Shown here: positions 30,991-40,452 of the stretch, in pieces
How positions within the stretch are numbered: position 1 is the first letter of the stretch
How the letters are laid out: every line of letters starts with the position of its first letter
DNA from: Nesterenkonia lacusekhoensis
GTDB lineage: Bacteria > Actinomycetota > Actinomycetes > Actinomycetales > Micrococcaceae
Assembly: GCF_017876395.1 (NCBI RefSeq)
Contig: NZ_JAGINX010000001.1
Span: 2,630,583-2,694,582, forward strand
Direction: 5' to 3'
Length of the DNA stretch: 64,000 bases
Notes under the pieces: model-generated
Told to the model about the DNA's origin: nothing
The model's input: only the letters and a program-made list of their open reading frames with translations
Database searches by the model: none
Translations under genes and position numbers: made by a program

Positions 30991-31671
30991 TCAGCGGTGG
31001 TCGAGCCGTCGGGAGATGAAGTTTCCGGTGTACTGGACCGCAGTGACGATCAGGACCAGCAGGATCACGCAGATGAGCATGACATCGGCCTGGTAGCGGT
31101 TGTAGCCGTAGTTGATGGCCAGCTGGCCCAGGCCGCCGCCGCCCACAGCGCCGGCCATGGCGGTGAAGCTGATCAGGGTGACCAGGGTGATGGTCAGTCC
31201 GCCCACGATCCCGGGCAGGCCCTCACGCAGCAGCACGTTCCAGGTGACATGCAGGTCTGATGCTCCCATCATGCGCACCGCCTCCACCTTGCCCCAGGAG
31301 ACCTCACGCAGGGAGTTCTCCACCATGCGCGCGAAGAAGGGGATGGCTCCGACGGTCAGCGGCACCACGGCGGCCTCCCAGCCGATGGCGGTGCCCACGA
31401 TCAGCCGGGTGAAGGGGATGATCCAGAGCATCAGCACGATGAACGGCACCGCGCGTCCGAAGTCCACCACCAGGCTGAGGGCGCGGTACACCGGGCTCAT
31501 CGGACGCAGGCCCTTGGGCCCCAGGTTATGCAGCAGCACGCCCAGCGGCAGTCCGAACAGGACGGTGAAGAAGCCGGTGGCCGCTGTCATGTAGAGCGTC
31601 TCCAGGACGGCGTCGAGCAGCTGGTTCTCCACCACCGGGTTGTTGAGCCAGCGTCCCTCGGCGAGCAGCAT
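30991..31671 (-). CDS. metI: Methionine ABC transporter permease
   Basis: This 226-residue protein has about five membrane segments. The coupling loop is VENSLREVSWGKVEAVRMMGAS (near 118-139), the EAA motif that contacts MetN. It is a MetI-family permease with TAMAGAVGGGGLGQLAINYGY, a well-conserved segment. Its start overlaps the metN stop by one base, so the pair is cotranslated. Confidence 0.93.
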   Translation of the reverse strand: MLLAEGRWLNNPVVENQLLDAVLETLYMTAATGFFTVLFGLPLGVLLHNLGPKGLRPMSPVYRALSLVVDFGRAVPFIVLMLWIIPFTRLIVGTAIGWEAAVVPLTVGAIPFFARMVENSLREVSWGKVEAVRMMGASDLHVTWNVLLREGLPGIVGGLTITLVTLISFTAMAGAVGGGGLGQLAINYGYNRYQADVMLICVILLVLIVTAVQYTGNFISRRLDHR

Positions 31672-32717
31672 CAGGACTCCTCCTTCCGGCCGGCCTGCGC
31701 CTCTGCGCCGGCGTCGGCCTCAGTCTCCAGGGCGGCGGCAGTGGTCAGCTCGGCGTGCAGTCCGGCTGCGCTCAGGACCTCGAGGGTCTTCTGCGCCGCG
31801 GCGGCGCCTTCGGGGCGGATGTGCAGCCGACCGACCTGGCGTCCCTGGATGGTCTCGATGGAGCCTGCCTCCACCCGGGCGGGCAGCCCGTTGTCGCTGA
31901 GCAGGGTGAACAGGTCACCCACGTGGCTGATCCGATCGGATTCGGTCAGCAGCACATCGATCAGCTGCGCGCCGGCTTCCAGAGCGGAGGTCGGCGGCAG
32001 AGAGATGAGCTCCTTGGACAGCGGCGAGCTGCGGTCGGAGATGACCTCGAGCAGCTGACCGCTGCGGACGATGCTGCCGGCGTCGAGCAGGGAGACCGAG
32101 TCGCAGATCTCGCGCACCACAGACATCTCGTGGGTGATGATGATGACAGTGATGCCCAGCCGGTCGCGCAGCTGGCCGATCAGCTCCAGGATCTGTCGCG
32201 TGGTCGCCGAATCGAGGGCAGAGGTCGGCTCGTCGCAGAGCAGCACCCCCGGCTCGGCGGCCAGGGCGCGGGCGATGCCCACACGCTGCTTCTGCCCGCC
32301 GGAGAGCTGGGCGGGATAGTTGTCCGCCCGGTCGGCCAGGCCGACCAGCTCCAGCAGCTCGGCCACGCGGCGCTTCCTCTCGGCCTTGGGCACCCGGGCG
32401 ATCTCCAGCGGGTGGGCGATGTTCTGGGCGGCAGTGCGCGAGTCCAGCAGGTTCACGTGCTGGAAGACCATCCCGATGCTGCGGCGGGCCTTCACCAGTT
32501 CGGCTCCGCGGGCGGCGGAGAGATCGACGCCGTCGATGCTGATCTGCCCCTGGGTCACCTGATCCAGGCCGGTCAGGCAGCGGATCAGAGTGGACTTGCC
32601 GGCGCCGGAGCGCCCCACGATGCCGTGGATCTCACCTGCGGGGATCTGCAGGTTCACTGAGTTCAGCGCCGTCACCCCGCCGGGGTAGACCTTGCTGACC
32701 TCGTTCAGCTCAATCAC
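31671..32717 (-). CDS. metN: Methionine ABC transporter ATP-binding protein
   Basis: This 348-residue ATPase has Walker A GRSGAGKST (35-43), Q-loop FQHVNLL (about 85), signature LSGGQKQRVGIARAL (about 140-154) and Walker B VLLCDEPTSALD. A C-terminal NIL/ACT-type regulatory domain (about 255-325) allows inhibition by intracellular methionine. A Glu/Ala tail follows. It is the first gene of the operon, and a possible structured leader lies upstream. Confidence 0.93.
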   Translation of the reverse strand: MIELNEVSKVYPGGVTALNSVNLQIPAGEIHGIVGRSGAGKSTLIRCLTGLDQVTQGQISIDGVDLSAARGAELVKARRSIGMVFQHVNLLDSRTAAQNIAHPLEIARVPKAERKRRVAELLELVGLADRADNYPAQLSGGQKQRVGIARALAAEPGVLLCDEPTSALDSATTRQILELIGQLRDRLGITVIIITHEMSVVREICDSVSLLDAGSIVRSGQLLEVISDRSSPLSKELISLPPTSALEAGAQLIDVLLTESDRISHVGDLFTLLSDNGLPARVEAGSIETIQGRQVGRLHIRPEGAAAAQKTLEVLSAAGLHAELTTAAALETEADAGAEAQAGRKEES

Positions 32718-32759
32718 GCCGAACGGTATCCTTCCGTGTGCTCTTGTCCGCTCCAGTCA

Positions 32760-32925
32760 GTACCGGCTCGGGCGGGGTGACGCCCAGGCCGGTGAAAGCA
32801 GACCGCTTCGGGATCCGGGACCACCCGTGAACATGGGGTTGGTGAGCGACGGTGAACGGATCCTGCGAGCCGGCGCGGGGTTGCCGCGCGCAGCTCATCG
32901 TCGCTGCTCGTGAAGCAGATAATCA
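32760..32925 (-). promoter_or_regulatory. metNIQ leader, possible SAM-type riboswitch
   Basis: On the minus strand the leader contains CACGAGCAGC, an 8-base loop, GCTGC and then CGCGGCAACCCC. It continues with GGGTGGTCCCGGATCC further down. The order of a GCAGC/GCTGC hairpin, CGGCAACC and a GGTGxxCCCGGG-like element recalls S-box and SAM-IV aptamers of actinobacteria. I could not fold it completely. A promoter must lie between here and the divergent region near 32,940. Confidence 0.35.
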
Positions 32926-32950
32926 GGGTAGCGGATCTCCGGAGGAATCG

Positions 32951-35323
32951 TCATGTCCGCGTCACAGAGTCCAGCAGAGCCTCGAGCAGGTGCAGCGCGG
33001 CGAGCTTCTCCAGCGGAGAGTTCTTATTGCCGCACTTCGGCGACTGTACGCAGCTGGGGCAGCCGGACTCGCAGGGGCAGCTGCGGATGGTTGCCGCCGT
33101 GGTGCGGTTCCACTCCTCGGCCAGCTCATAGCCGCGCTCAGCGAACCCCGCCCCGCCCGGGTGCCCGTCATAGACGAAGATCGTGGGCTGCTCGGTGTCT
33201 CGGTGCAGCGCAGTGGAGACTCCGCCGATGTCCCAGCGGTCCCCGGAGGTCAGCAGCGGCAGCAGCCCGATCATCGCGTGCTCGGCGGCATGCAGCGCCC
33301 CGGGGATGTGCTCCGGGATCACCCCGGCCTCGGAGAGGGCAGTCTCCGGAGCGGTGATCCACATGGCCTGGGTGCGCAGGGTCGACGGCGGCAGCTCCAG
33401 GGGCTCATCGGAGAGCACCTCCGAGGTGCCCAGAGCTTTGCGCTGGAACCCGACGACGGCGCTGGTCACCTCCACGGTCCCGGTGTGGATCCCATAGCGT
33501 CGCCAGGCGGCCGAGTCGGAGGTCTCGAGCACCTCGATGGAGGTGGTCTCTCGGGCCTGGGTGTAGTACGGCGGATTCACCGCCGAGACCAGCACGACGC
33601 CCTCCTGCTGGTCCAGGTCCTCCACCAGATAGCTGCGCCCCTGGTGGACGTAGATCGCTCCGGGATGGGCCTGCGGCTGGGCCTGTGCGGAGCCCATGTC
33701 CCCGATGACCGAACCGTCCTCGGCGTCGACGATCGTGCAGGGCCCGCCGCCGTCGGAGCGCAGCTTCACCCAGTCGGCGGCGCTGGCGTCGTCGTGGGCG
33801 AAGAACCATCCGCGCGGGCGGCGTCGCAGGTGCCCCTGCTCGGTGAGCGCGTCCAACAGCCAACGCCCGGCGGGGAACAGCGCGGTGTCATCGGCCTCAT
33901 CGGGGGCGATCGGCAGCTCCTGGGCGGCGGCCAGCAGATGCGGCGCGGCCACATGCGGGTTGGCGGGATCGGTGACCGCATCTTCGATCCGCGCTTCGAA
34001 GATCGCCTCCGGGTGGCTGAGCAGGTAGGAGTCCAACGGGTCGTCCCCGGCCACGAAGAAGGCGGCGCCGCGCTGGGCGGAGCCGTCGGCGCCCGGGCGT
34101 CCTGCCCGTCCCAGCTGCTGGAAGAAGGAAGCGCGGGTTCCGGGCCATCCGGCGATCAGCACCACATCCAGTCCGGAGATGTCGATGCCCAGTTCCAGTG
34201 CCGGGGTGGAGGCCACCCCGAGCAGCCGTCCTGCGCGCAGAGCATCTTCGAGCTCGCGCCGCTCCTCCTTCAGGTAGCCGGAGCGGTAGGCCGCCACCCG
34301 CCCCTTCAGCTCGAGGTCGACCTCGGCCAGCTGGTCCGAGGCGATCTGCGCGATGGTCTCCGCCCCGCGGCGGGACTTGATGAAGGAGAGCGTGCGGTAG
34401 CCGGCCACCACCAGGTCGGTCATCAGGTCGGCGGCCTCCACGGTGAGGCTGCGCTTGAGCGGAGCATCATTGTCTCCGGTGGCCTCCGCCGGGGAGGACT
34501 CCCACAGGTAGACATCCACGGCCTCATGGGGGGATCCGTCCTCGGTGACCGCGGCGACCTGCTCCTGCTCAGCGCCGATCAGTCGTGCGAAGGAGGCCGC
34601 CGGGTCCCCACTGGTGGCACTGGCCCCGGCGAAGACCGGATCGCCGCCGTAGTGCGCGCAGACCCGTCGCAGCCGCCGCATCAGCAGGGCGATGTGGGAG
34701 CCGAAGATCCCGCGGAAGCTGTGGGCCTCATCGATGATCACGTAGCGCAGCCGGGAGAGGAACCGGGCCCACGCGCGGTGGTTGGGCAGGATCCCCACGT
34801 TGAGCATGTCCGGGTTGGTCAGCACCACATTGGCGTGCTGGCGCACCCATCGGCGCTCCTGCTGCTCGGTGTCCCCGTCGTACGACGCCGGGCGCACCCC
34901 ACCGGCCGGTCCAGCCGGTCCGATGGCCTCGGCCAGCTCGGTCAGCGCGTCCAGCTGATCGGCCGCCAAGGCCTTGGTGGGGGAGAGGTACAGGATGGTG
35001 GCGCCGGTGGGGCCAGCCTCCGCTCCGCAGATCGACGCCAGGCCGGGCAGCTGGGTGCCCAACGACTTTCCGGAGGCCGTGCCGGTGGCCAGGATGACGT
35101 GCTGGCCGGCGTGCAGCGCCTCGGCCGCCTGGACCTGGTGGGTGTAGAGGCCGGAGACGCCGACCTGCCGGTAGCCCGCGCGCACCTCCTGGGGCACCCA
35201 GGAGGGCCAGCCGGCCCGCTGGGCCCGGCGTGGAGGCAACGTCTGGACATGCCGAAGTCGGCTGTCTTCGCCCACATGGGTGGAGAGGCCGGCACGCTGG
35301 AGCAGATCGTAGGCATCAGTCAC
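32951..35323 (-). CDS. mrfA: DEAD/DEAH helicase with DUF1998 domain (MrfA/YprA-like)
   Basis: This 790-residue superfamily 2 helicase has Walker A ATGTASGKS (about 80-88), DEAH box IIDEAHSF (about 195), and motif VI-like FFQQLGRAGRPG near 405. The C-terminal DUF1998 region carries the four-cysteine cluster CPCESGCPSCVQSPKC (about 740-760). MrfA proteins of this architecture act in repair of mitomycin-type DNA damage. The last helix ends VTRT. It is a monocistronic chromosomal gene, and its stop lies some 230 bases from the divergent metN start. Confidence 0.88.
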   Translation of the reverse strand: MTDAYDLLQRAGLSTHVGEDSRLRHVQTLPPRRAQRAGWPSWVPQEVRAGYRQVGVSGLYTHQVQAAEALHAGQHVILATGTASGKSLGTQLPGLASICGAEAGPTGATILYLSPTKALAADQLDALTELAEAIGPAGPAGGVRPASYDGDTEQQERRWVRQHANVVLTNPDMLNVGILPNHRAWARFLSRLRYVIIDEAHSFRGIFGSHIALLMRRLRRVCAHYGGDPVFAGASATSGDPAASFARLIGAEQEQVAAVTEDGSPHEAVDVYLWESSPAEATGDNDAPLKRSLTVEAADLMTDLVVAGYRTLSFIKSRRGAETIAQIASDQLAEVDLELKGRVAAYRSGYLKEERRELEDALRAGRLLGVASTPALELGIDISGLDVVLIAGWPGTRASFFQQLGRAGRPGADGSAQRGAAFFVAGDDPLDSYLLSHPEAIFEARIEDAVTDPANPHVAAPHLLAAAQELPIAPDEADDTALFPAGRWLLDALTEQGHLRRRPRGWFFAHDDASAADWVKLRSDGGGPCTIVDAEDGSVIGDMGSAQAQPQAHPGAIYVHQGRSYLVEDLDQQEGVVLVSAVNPPYYTQARETTSIEVLETSDSAAWRRYGIHTGTVEVTSAVVGFQRKALGTSEVLSDEPLELPPSTLRTQAMWITAPETALSEAGVIPEHIPGALHAAEHAMIGLLPLLTSGDRWDIGGVSTALHRDTEQPTIFVYDGHPGGAGFAERGYELAEEWNRTTAATIRSCPCESGCPSCVQSPKCGNKNSPLEKLAALHLLEALLDSVTRT

Positions 35324-35422
35324 TGACGTCCAGCGTACCGATCTGTAGGCGGCACAGCGGCCTCCGGCGTCGCCCGGCCGATCGGCGCGGCGGCGCGCTC
35401 CGCTCAGGCGGCGGCGCGCCGA

Positions 35423-36472
35423 TCAGGCCGAGGCGCCCAGGGCGGTGATGTTCTCCGGGAGCCGTTCGTTGCTGCCGTACATGAAGTGGTTGCTCATGTT
35501 CTCGGAGAACCGGTTGGCCTCCGTGGTGCGCCCGACGGCCTCAGCCACTTCGCGGATGTGCATCGGGGAAGCCCCGCAGCACACCCCCAGGTAGTTCACG
35601 CCCAGCTGATGGGCTTCCTGAGCCCAGGCACCGAGCTCGTAGCGGTTGTGGAAGAGCGGGTCCAGGGCGGTGGGGAAGGTGCGGCCATGCGGGGAGGGCG
35701 CGGAGGCGCGCACATCGGAGAGGTTGAAGAAGGTGGGCTCCTCCGCCGTCGTCCGGTAGGGGACGGGGAGCGCGCCCACGTGGCAGGAGACCTTCTCCCG
35801 GATCTTCCGCAGCCACGGCTGAATGGTCTCCGGGCCGCGGAAGCAGTTGAGCCCGACCACATCTGCCCCGCCCTGTTCCAGGCGCTGAGCGGTCTCCACG
35901 ACGCCGACGCCGTCGGCCATCTCCTCGAAGGCCATCGGTGCCAGGGTCAGCACCACCGGCAGGCCGCTGGCGCGGGCGATCTCGAGTGCGGCCAGCGCCT
36001 CTCCGGCGTAGTAGAAGGTCTCGCCGATGATGAGATCAGCGCCCTCCTCCACTGCCCAGCCGACCATCTCCTCGAACATGGTCCGCACCTCAGCCTGTTT
36101 GGCCGGATCGGCGGGGTCCCAGATGTTCGAGTTGGAGATGTTTCCGGCCATCAGATCCCCGGGACGGGCGTCGGCCACCTCGCGGGCGATGCGCAGCGCG
36201 GAGCGGTTCAGCGGCTCGAGCAGATCCTCTTTGCCGATCACCCGCATCTTCTCGCGGTGACCGTTATAGGTGAAGGCCTCGACGATGTCGGAGCCGGCCC
36301 GCTGGAAGTCCACGTGCAGGGACTTCAGCGCTTCGGGGAACTCCAGGGCGACTTCGGGAACGAACTCGCCCGCGCTGAGGTAACCGCGCCGCTCGAGTTC
36401 GAAGAGGAAGCCTTCGGCACAGATGACGGGGCCGGCGTCGAGCCGCTCGGTCAGAGAGGTGGGGGCGGTCAT
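35423..36472 (-). CDS. Homocysteine S-methyltransferase family protein (betaine-homocysteine type)
   Basis: This 349-residue zinc-dependent methyltransferase starts at the ATG at 36472 behind AAAGGAG. The zinc ligands are visible as VVGLNCFRG (first Cys) and YLGVCCGASPMHI (Cys-Cys). The N-terminal motif reads GPVICAEGFLFELERRGYL, followed by FQRAGSDIVEAFTYNGHREKM. The arrangement is closer to BHMT than to MetH. It would transfer a methyl group from betaine or an S-methyl donor to homocysteine. The nearby methionine importer suggests a shared methionine theme. Confidence 0.85.
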   Translation of the reverse strand: MTAPTSLTERLDAGPVICAEGFLFELERRGYLSAGEFVPEVALEFPEALKSLHVDFQRAGSDIVEAFTYNGHREKMRVIGKEDLLEPLNRSALRIAREVADARPGDLMAGNISNSNIWDPADPAKQAEVRTMFEEMVGWAVEEGADLIIGETFYYAGEALAALEIARASGLPVVLTLAPMAFEEMADGVGVVETAQRLEQGGADVVGLNCFRGPETIQPWLRKIREKVSCHVGALPVPYRTTAEEPTFFNLSDVRASAPSPHGRTFPTALDPLFHNRYELGAWAQEAHQLGVNYLGVCCGASPMHIREVAEAVGRTTEANRFSENMSNHFMYGSNERLPENITALGASA

Positions 36473-36475
36473 CAC

Positions 36476-36600
36476 CGCTCCTTTCAGTCGTGGGACATGA
36501 AGCTGCCACGTGAAGGAGCGGCCGAGGCGAGGCCTCGCTTGGTCAGGGGTCTTCAGGAGAAGCTGAAGCCCCTTACGGCCGTGAACTGTTGATCATATCT
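36476..36600 (-). promoter_or_regulatory. Structured leader of the homocysteine methyltransferase gene
   Basis: A hairpin, GGGGCTTCAG with CTGAAGACCCC (36546-36572, one bulged A), and GCGAGGCCTCGC (about 36525-36536) lie in the leader on the minus strand. The first could be an attenuator or part of an RNA switch. No known riboswitch consensus fits. Confidence 0.4.
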
Positions 36601-36678
36601 GTGGCAGCACCCTGATCCTATCCCAAGACCGCCGCCACGCAGGGCATATGTTCAAAAGCGTCACATGAACACAAAGCG

Positions 36679-37407
36679 TCAGCGCGCCAGGTCGTCGAAC
36701 TGCGAATGCGAGGAGGAGCGGGTGCTCTGTGCTCCGGGCGCACCGAATACGCGAACCTCGCCCAGCAGTGTCCAGCCCAGGTACTCGTAGAGCTCGCGGC
36801 CGTCCTCTGTGGCGACCAGCAACCCCTCTTCGACGTCCTGCTCCAGAGCGATGGCGATCAGCGCGCGGGTCACGAAGGTGCCCAGTCCCTGGCGCCGGTA
36901 GTCGGGCGAGGTGAAGATGCGATCCAGGATCGCGTAGCTTCCCACGACGGCGACGCGGCCGCGAGCCGCCACCTGGGCCTCTGCGCCCTCGCCGTGCAGG
37001 ACCGTGAACAGTGTCCAGCCCTCGAAGTCTTCGCGCTGAGTGGTGAAGCCCTCAGGAGTGATCGGATCCTCGACGTCCTGGGTGTCCATGTCCACGACCA
37101 TCAGCTTCTCTTCGTCGCTGATCAGTTCCAGACCGTCGATCTCAGCGTCTTCGATCTCGGAGTCGGCAGTCTCGTCGTCGGGGCCGCTGATGATGGTGAG
37201 CAGACGCTTCGGGCTCTTGGCCACGCTGGAGGCGGCCTTGCGCAGGTCGCTGCCTTCGGGGGCGTAGATGACGTATTCCCACTCGTCAGAGTCGCCGGCG
37301 CGCAGGGCCGAATGGACGTTGCCCTCATGGCTGACGTCATAGTCATGGGTCCTCGCCCAGCCGGTCACCCAGTCTCGGACGAGTGCGTCGTTCAGCTCAC
37401 TAGTCAT
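36679..37407 (-). CDS. GNAT-family N-acetyltransferase
   Basis: This 242-residue protein begins MTSELNDALVRDWVTGWARTH at ATG 37407. An N-terminal DUF-like half (about 1-130) carries acidic segments. The C-terminal acetyltransferase has the acetyl-CoA motif RIFTSPDYRRQGLGTFVTRALI (about 165-185), followed by GLLVATEDGRELYEYLGW. The acyl acceptor is unknown. It is divergent from trhO, with a shared intergenic region of about 100 bases. Confidence 0.85.
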   Translation of the reverse strand: MTSELNDALVRDWVTGWARTHDYDVSHEGNVHSALRAGDSDEWEYVIYAPEGSDLRKAASSVAKSPKRLLTIISGPDDETADSEIEDAEIDGLELISDEEKLMVVDMDTQDVEDPITPEGFTTQREDFEGWTLFTVLHGEGAEAQVAARGRVAVVGSYAILDRIFTSPDYRRQGLGTFVTRALIAIALEQDVEEGLLVATEDGRELYEYLGWTLLGEVRVFGAPGAQSTRSSSHSQFDDLAR

Positions 37408-37507
37408 GCAACGACCATATAAGAGGTCCGAGAGATAGACCATAGGGAATCTGCACCTCAGTGAGGACCGATGCCTCACGCGCAACCCGGACGGTACCCT
37501 CGTAGGA

Positions 37508-38467
37508 GTGAGTGAATCCCGCATCGTCCTGTATTACGCCTTCACGCCGCTCTCCGATCCGGAGGCAGTGAAGCTCTGGCAGCACACGCTGTGCCGTGAG
37601 CTGGGCCTGAAAGGCCGCATCCTGATCTCCGAGCACGGGATCAACGGCACTGTCGGCGGCGATATGAAGGCCGTGAAGAAGTATGTGAAGCAGACACGCT
37701 CCTATGCGCCCTTCCGGTCTATGGAGTTCAAATGGTCCGAGGGCGGGGCTGAGCAGTTCCCGCGCCTGTCGGTGAAGGTCAGGCCCGAGCTGGTGGCCTT
37801 CGGCGTCCCTGACGAGGTGGAGGTGGACCAGGACGGCGTCGTCGGCGGAGGCGAACACCTGAAGCCGGAGGAGGTCCATGAGCTGGTCGAGCGCAAGCGC
37901 GCGGAGGGCACCGAGGTCACCTTCTTCGACGGCCGCAACGCCATGGAGGCCCAGATCGGTCGGTTCAAGGATGCCGTCGTCCCGGAGACCGAGACCACCC
38001 GCGACTTCATCCGTGAGCTGGACTCCGGCAGATACGACCATCTGAAGGACCAGCCGGTGGTCACCTACTGCACCGGCGGCATCCGCTGCGAAGTGCTCTC
38101 CTCCCTGATGCGCCGGCGTGGGTTCCAGGACGTCTATCAGATCGACGGCGGCATCGTCCGCTATGGCGAGACCTACGGCGACGCCGGGCTGTGGGAGGGC
38201 GAGCTCTACGTCTTCGACGGCCGCATGAACACCCGCTTCAGCGAGGATGCGGTCACGATCGGCGAGTGCTCGAACTGCAGCGGACCCACCTCCGAGTTCT
38301 ACAACTGTATGGACCGCGGCTGCTCCACGCTGAAGCTCTACTGCCAGGACTGCCGGCACATCCCGGAGACCCAGCGGTGCGAGAACTGCCAGGCACGGCT
38401 GCAGCAGGACCCGGACCACCCCAACTCGGGTCCGTTGGAGAAGCCCCGGCGCGCCCGGCAGGCCTGA
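37508..38467 (+). CDS. trhO: tRNA uridine(34) hydroxylase (rhodanese-like)
   Basis: This 319-residue TrhO/YceA protein makes the 5-hydroxyuridine of the tRNA wobble base. The N-terminal domain holds [16 protein letters not shown]. The rhodanese domain has the catalytic loop CTGGIRCE with Cys188. A C-terminal Cys-rich zinc-binding tail (CSNCSG, YCQDCRH, CENCQA) is standard for the family. The GTG start follows TAGGAGTG. Confidence 0.93.
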   Translation: MSESRIVLYYAFTPLSDPEAVKLWQHTLCRELGLKGRILISEHGINGTVGGDMKAVKKYVKQTRSYAPFRSMEFKWSEGGAEQFPRLSVKVRPELVAFGVPDEVEVDQDGVVGGGEHLKPEEVHELVERKRAEGTEVTFFDGRNAMEAQIGRFKDAVVPETETTRDFIRELDSGRYDHLKDQPVVTYCTGGIRCEVLSSLMRRRGFQDVYQIDGGIVRYGETYGDAGLWEGELYVFDGRMNTRFSEDAVTIGECSNCSGPTSEFYNCMDRGCSTLKLYCQDCRHIPETQRCENCQARLQQDPDHPNSGPLEKPRRARQA

Positions 38468-38486
38468 TTCCGAGAGAAGGAAGTGC

Positions 38487-40268
38487 ATGACGACGACGCC
38501 GACCCCTCCCGCCCCCGCCTCGGCGGAGACGGAGCTGATCGCCCTCCTCCGCGAGGACCTGGTCACAGCTCGGTTCACCAACGAGGAGGTGGCCCGGCTG
38601 CTGGGCCCCGACGCCGTCGCCGCGCTGGACCGGGAGCAGATCGTTCCGGGGCAGCTGCGCATCCTGGAGCTCTTCGCCCAGGCCGCCGGGGCTCAGCGTC
38701 CCCGGCCTGGCGACCAGGCGGGGGAGCGGCCGAGTGCAGGATCGGCCCCGCTGTCTCCGCGGGCCGGCCGCGCGATCACCGCTCAGGCGACGGCCGAGCA
38801 CATCGATCCCTGTGCGGTGCTCACCGGACTGTGGCTGCTGGCGGTGGACGTCACCGCTGAGCAGCTCGACGCCGCCCTGCCTCAGGTCCGCACCGAGGGC
38901 CTGGAGCGGCTGAACCTGGTCTGCAGCGAGACCGCTGCGGAGGGGACCTTCATCCGGCCGCAGGTGGATCTGCGTCCCTATGAGGCTGAGCAGCAGGAGG
39001 GGACCGCCCATCTCTGGGTGACCAGTGACCTCTCCGCCCACCAGATGGACGGGCCGCTTCCCGCCGATCACGTGCTCGGCGTCGGGCAGGCCAGCCTGAC
39101 CCTGGCCTCCATCACGCACCGCCCGAGCGTGCGGAATGCCCTGGACGTGGGGACCGGGTGCGGGATCCAGCTGTTCCACCTGCTCGATCACGCCGAGCAT
39201 GTGGTGGGCACCGATCTCTCCGAGCGTGCTCTGGAGTTCACCCGATTCAATCTGCTGCTCAACGCTGAGCCGCTGGGGCTGGATCCTGAGGACCTCGGTT
39301 CGCGCGTGGAGCTGCTCCACGGCAGCCTGCTGGAGCCGGTGGCCGGACGCAGCTTCGACCTGGTGGTCTCCAATCCGCCCTTCGTCATCACGCCCCGGAC
39401 CCAGGATGAGGCGGAGGAGGAGCGCTACACCTACCGCGACGGCGGTCGCGAGGGCGACTCCCTCATGGAGGAGCTGATCACCGGTCTGCCGGAGATCCTG
39501 GCTGAGGGCGGCACCGCTCAGATGCTCGGCAACTGGGAGATCCATGCCGGGACCGAAGAGTCCGGCGGCTGGTCGGAGCGTCCGCGCATCTGGGCCCGGG
39601 CGGCCGGGCTGCATGCCTGGTTCATCCAGCGTGACTTCCAGAACCCGGCCGGCTATGCCGAGACCTGGCTGCGGGACGCCTCCGAGGAGCGCGACCTGGC
39701 CGATTATCGGCGTCGTTATGCCGACTACCTGCAAGACTTCGAGGACCGGGGTGTGGCCGGAGTCGGCTTCGGCATGATCTGGCTGCAGAGGCCGGCCGGG
39801 CCAGTCCCCGATCACCCTTCCCCTGACGACACCGGCCTCGATCAGTCCGGCCCCGACGGCGCCGGCGGATCCTCCGGTCTGTGGCAGCGCTTCGAGGAGC
39901 TCACCGGGGAGGTCCAGCAGCCGCTGGGTCCGGTGATCGGACGCACTGCTGAGCGCGCCCTGGCGGTGCGCACCGGTCCGGCCGAGGTGACGGATCAGAT
40001 CCTCATCGCTCCGGAGGATGTCACCGAGGAGCGCTATCAGCGCTTCGGGGCCCAGCATCCGGAGGTCATCCTCGCCCGGCAGGGCGGCGGCTTCCGCCGG
40101 GTGCGCCCGGTCAGCAGTGCGGCGGCCGGCCTGCTGGGGGCCGCCGACGGCGAGTTCACCGCCTCCCAGCTGATCACCGCGGTCGCGTCCCTGGTCGATG
40201 CCGAGGAGGAGCCGCTGCGCGATGAGGTCCTCGACCTCTACGTCGAAGGCTTCCTCACCCACCCTTGA
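38487..40268 (+). CDS. Class I SAM-dependent methyltransferase (HemK/PrmC-like, long form)
   Basis: This 593-residue protein has an N-terminal non-catalytic domain (about 1-200), then a Rossmann methyltransferase with SAM-binding ALDVGTGCGIQL (about 215) and catalytic DLVVSNPPFVITP (about 290). A C-terminal wing follows, interrupted by a Pro/Gly/Asp-rich linker near 440-465. NPPF proteins methylate amide or amino nitrogens of proteins or RNA. This actinobacterial long form is usually of unknown target. It begins 19 bases after trhO and is probably cotranscribed with it. Confidence 0.85.
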   Translation: MTTTPTPPAPASAETELIALLREDLVTARFTNEEVARLLGPDAVAALDREQIVPGQLRILELFAQAAGAQRPRPGDQAGERPSAGSAPLSPRAGRAITAQATAEHIDPCAVLTGLWLLAVDVTAEQLDAALPQVRTEGLERLNLVCSETAAEGTFIRPQVDLRPYEAEQQEGTAHLWVTSDLSAHQMDGPLPADHVLGVGQASLTLASITHRPSVRNALDVGTGCGIQLFHLLDHAEHVVGTDLSERALEFTRFNLLLNAEPLGLDPEDLGSRVELLHGSLLEPVAGRSFDLVVSNPPFVITPRTQDEAEEERYTYRDGGREGDSLMEELITGLPEILAEGGTAQMLGNWEIHAGTEESGGWSERPRIWARAAGLHAWFIQRDFQNPAGYAETWLRDASEERDLADYRRRYADYLQDFEDRGVAGVGFGMIWLQRPAGPVPDHPSPDDTGLDQSGPDGAGGSSGLWQRFEELTGEVQQPLGPVIGRTAERALAVRTGPAEVTDQILIAPEDVTEERYQRFGAQHPEVILARQGGGFRRVRPVSSAAAGLLGAADGEFTASQLITAVASLVDAEEEPLRDEVLDLYVEGFLTHP

Positions 40269-40452
40269 GCCGCGGCGGCCGTCACTTCTGCCTCGATTGG
40301 CACGTCTGAGTGGGGTCGGGGTCGTTGTGGCAACACATCCGTGCCAATAGATGAGTCCAGGCCGCAGAGTCCCCGTCTCACCCCGCTGTTATAGTGAGCT
40401 TCCGACGGCCCGTCCGTCGTCTACGCACCCGTCACCCGGTTCTAGGAGAGCA
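40269..40452 (+). promoter_or_regulatory. topA promoter region
   Basis: A TATAGT -10-like hexamer at 40390-40395 lies about 57 bases upstream of the topA GTG. A 9-bp inverted repeat (ATTGGCACG near 40,297 and CGTGCCAAT near 40,342) lies upstream of it and could bind a regulator. No gene is present in the interval. Confidence 0.45.

Noticed and set aside
32852..35326. Long plus-strand frame of 824 residues opposite the MrfA-like helicase
   Set aside because: The helicase motifs on the minus strand are decisive; the plus frame is low-complexity Gly/Arg/Leu.
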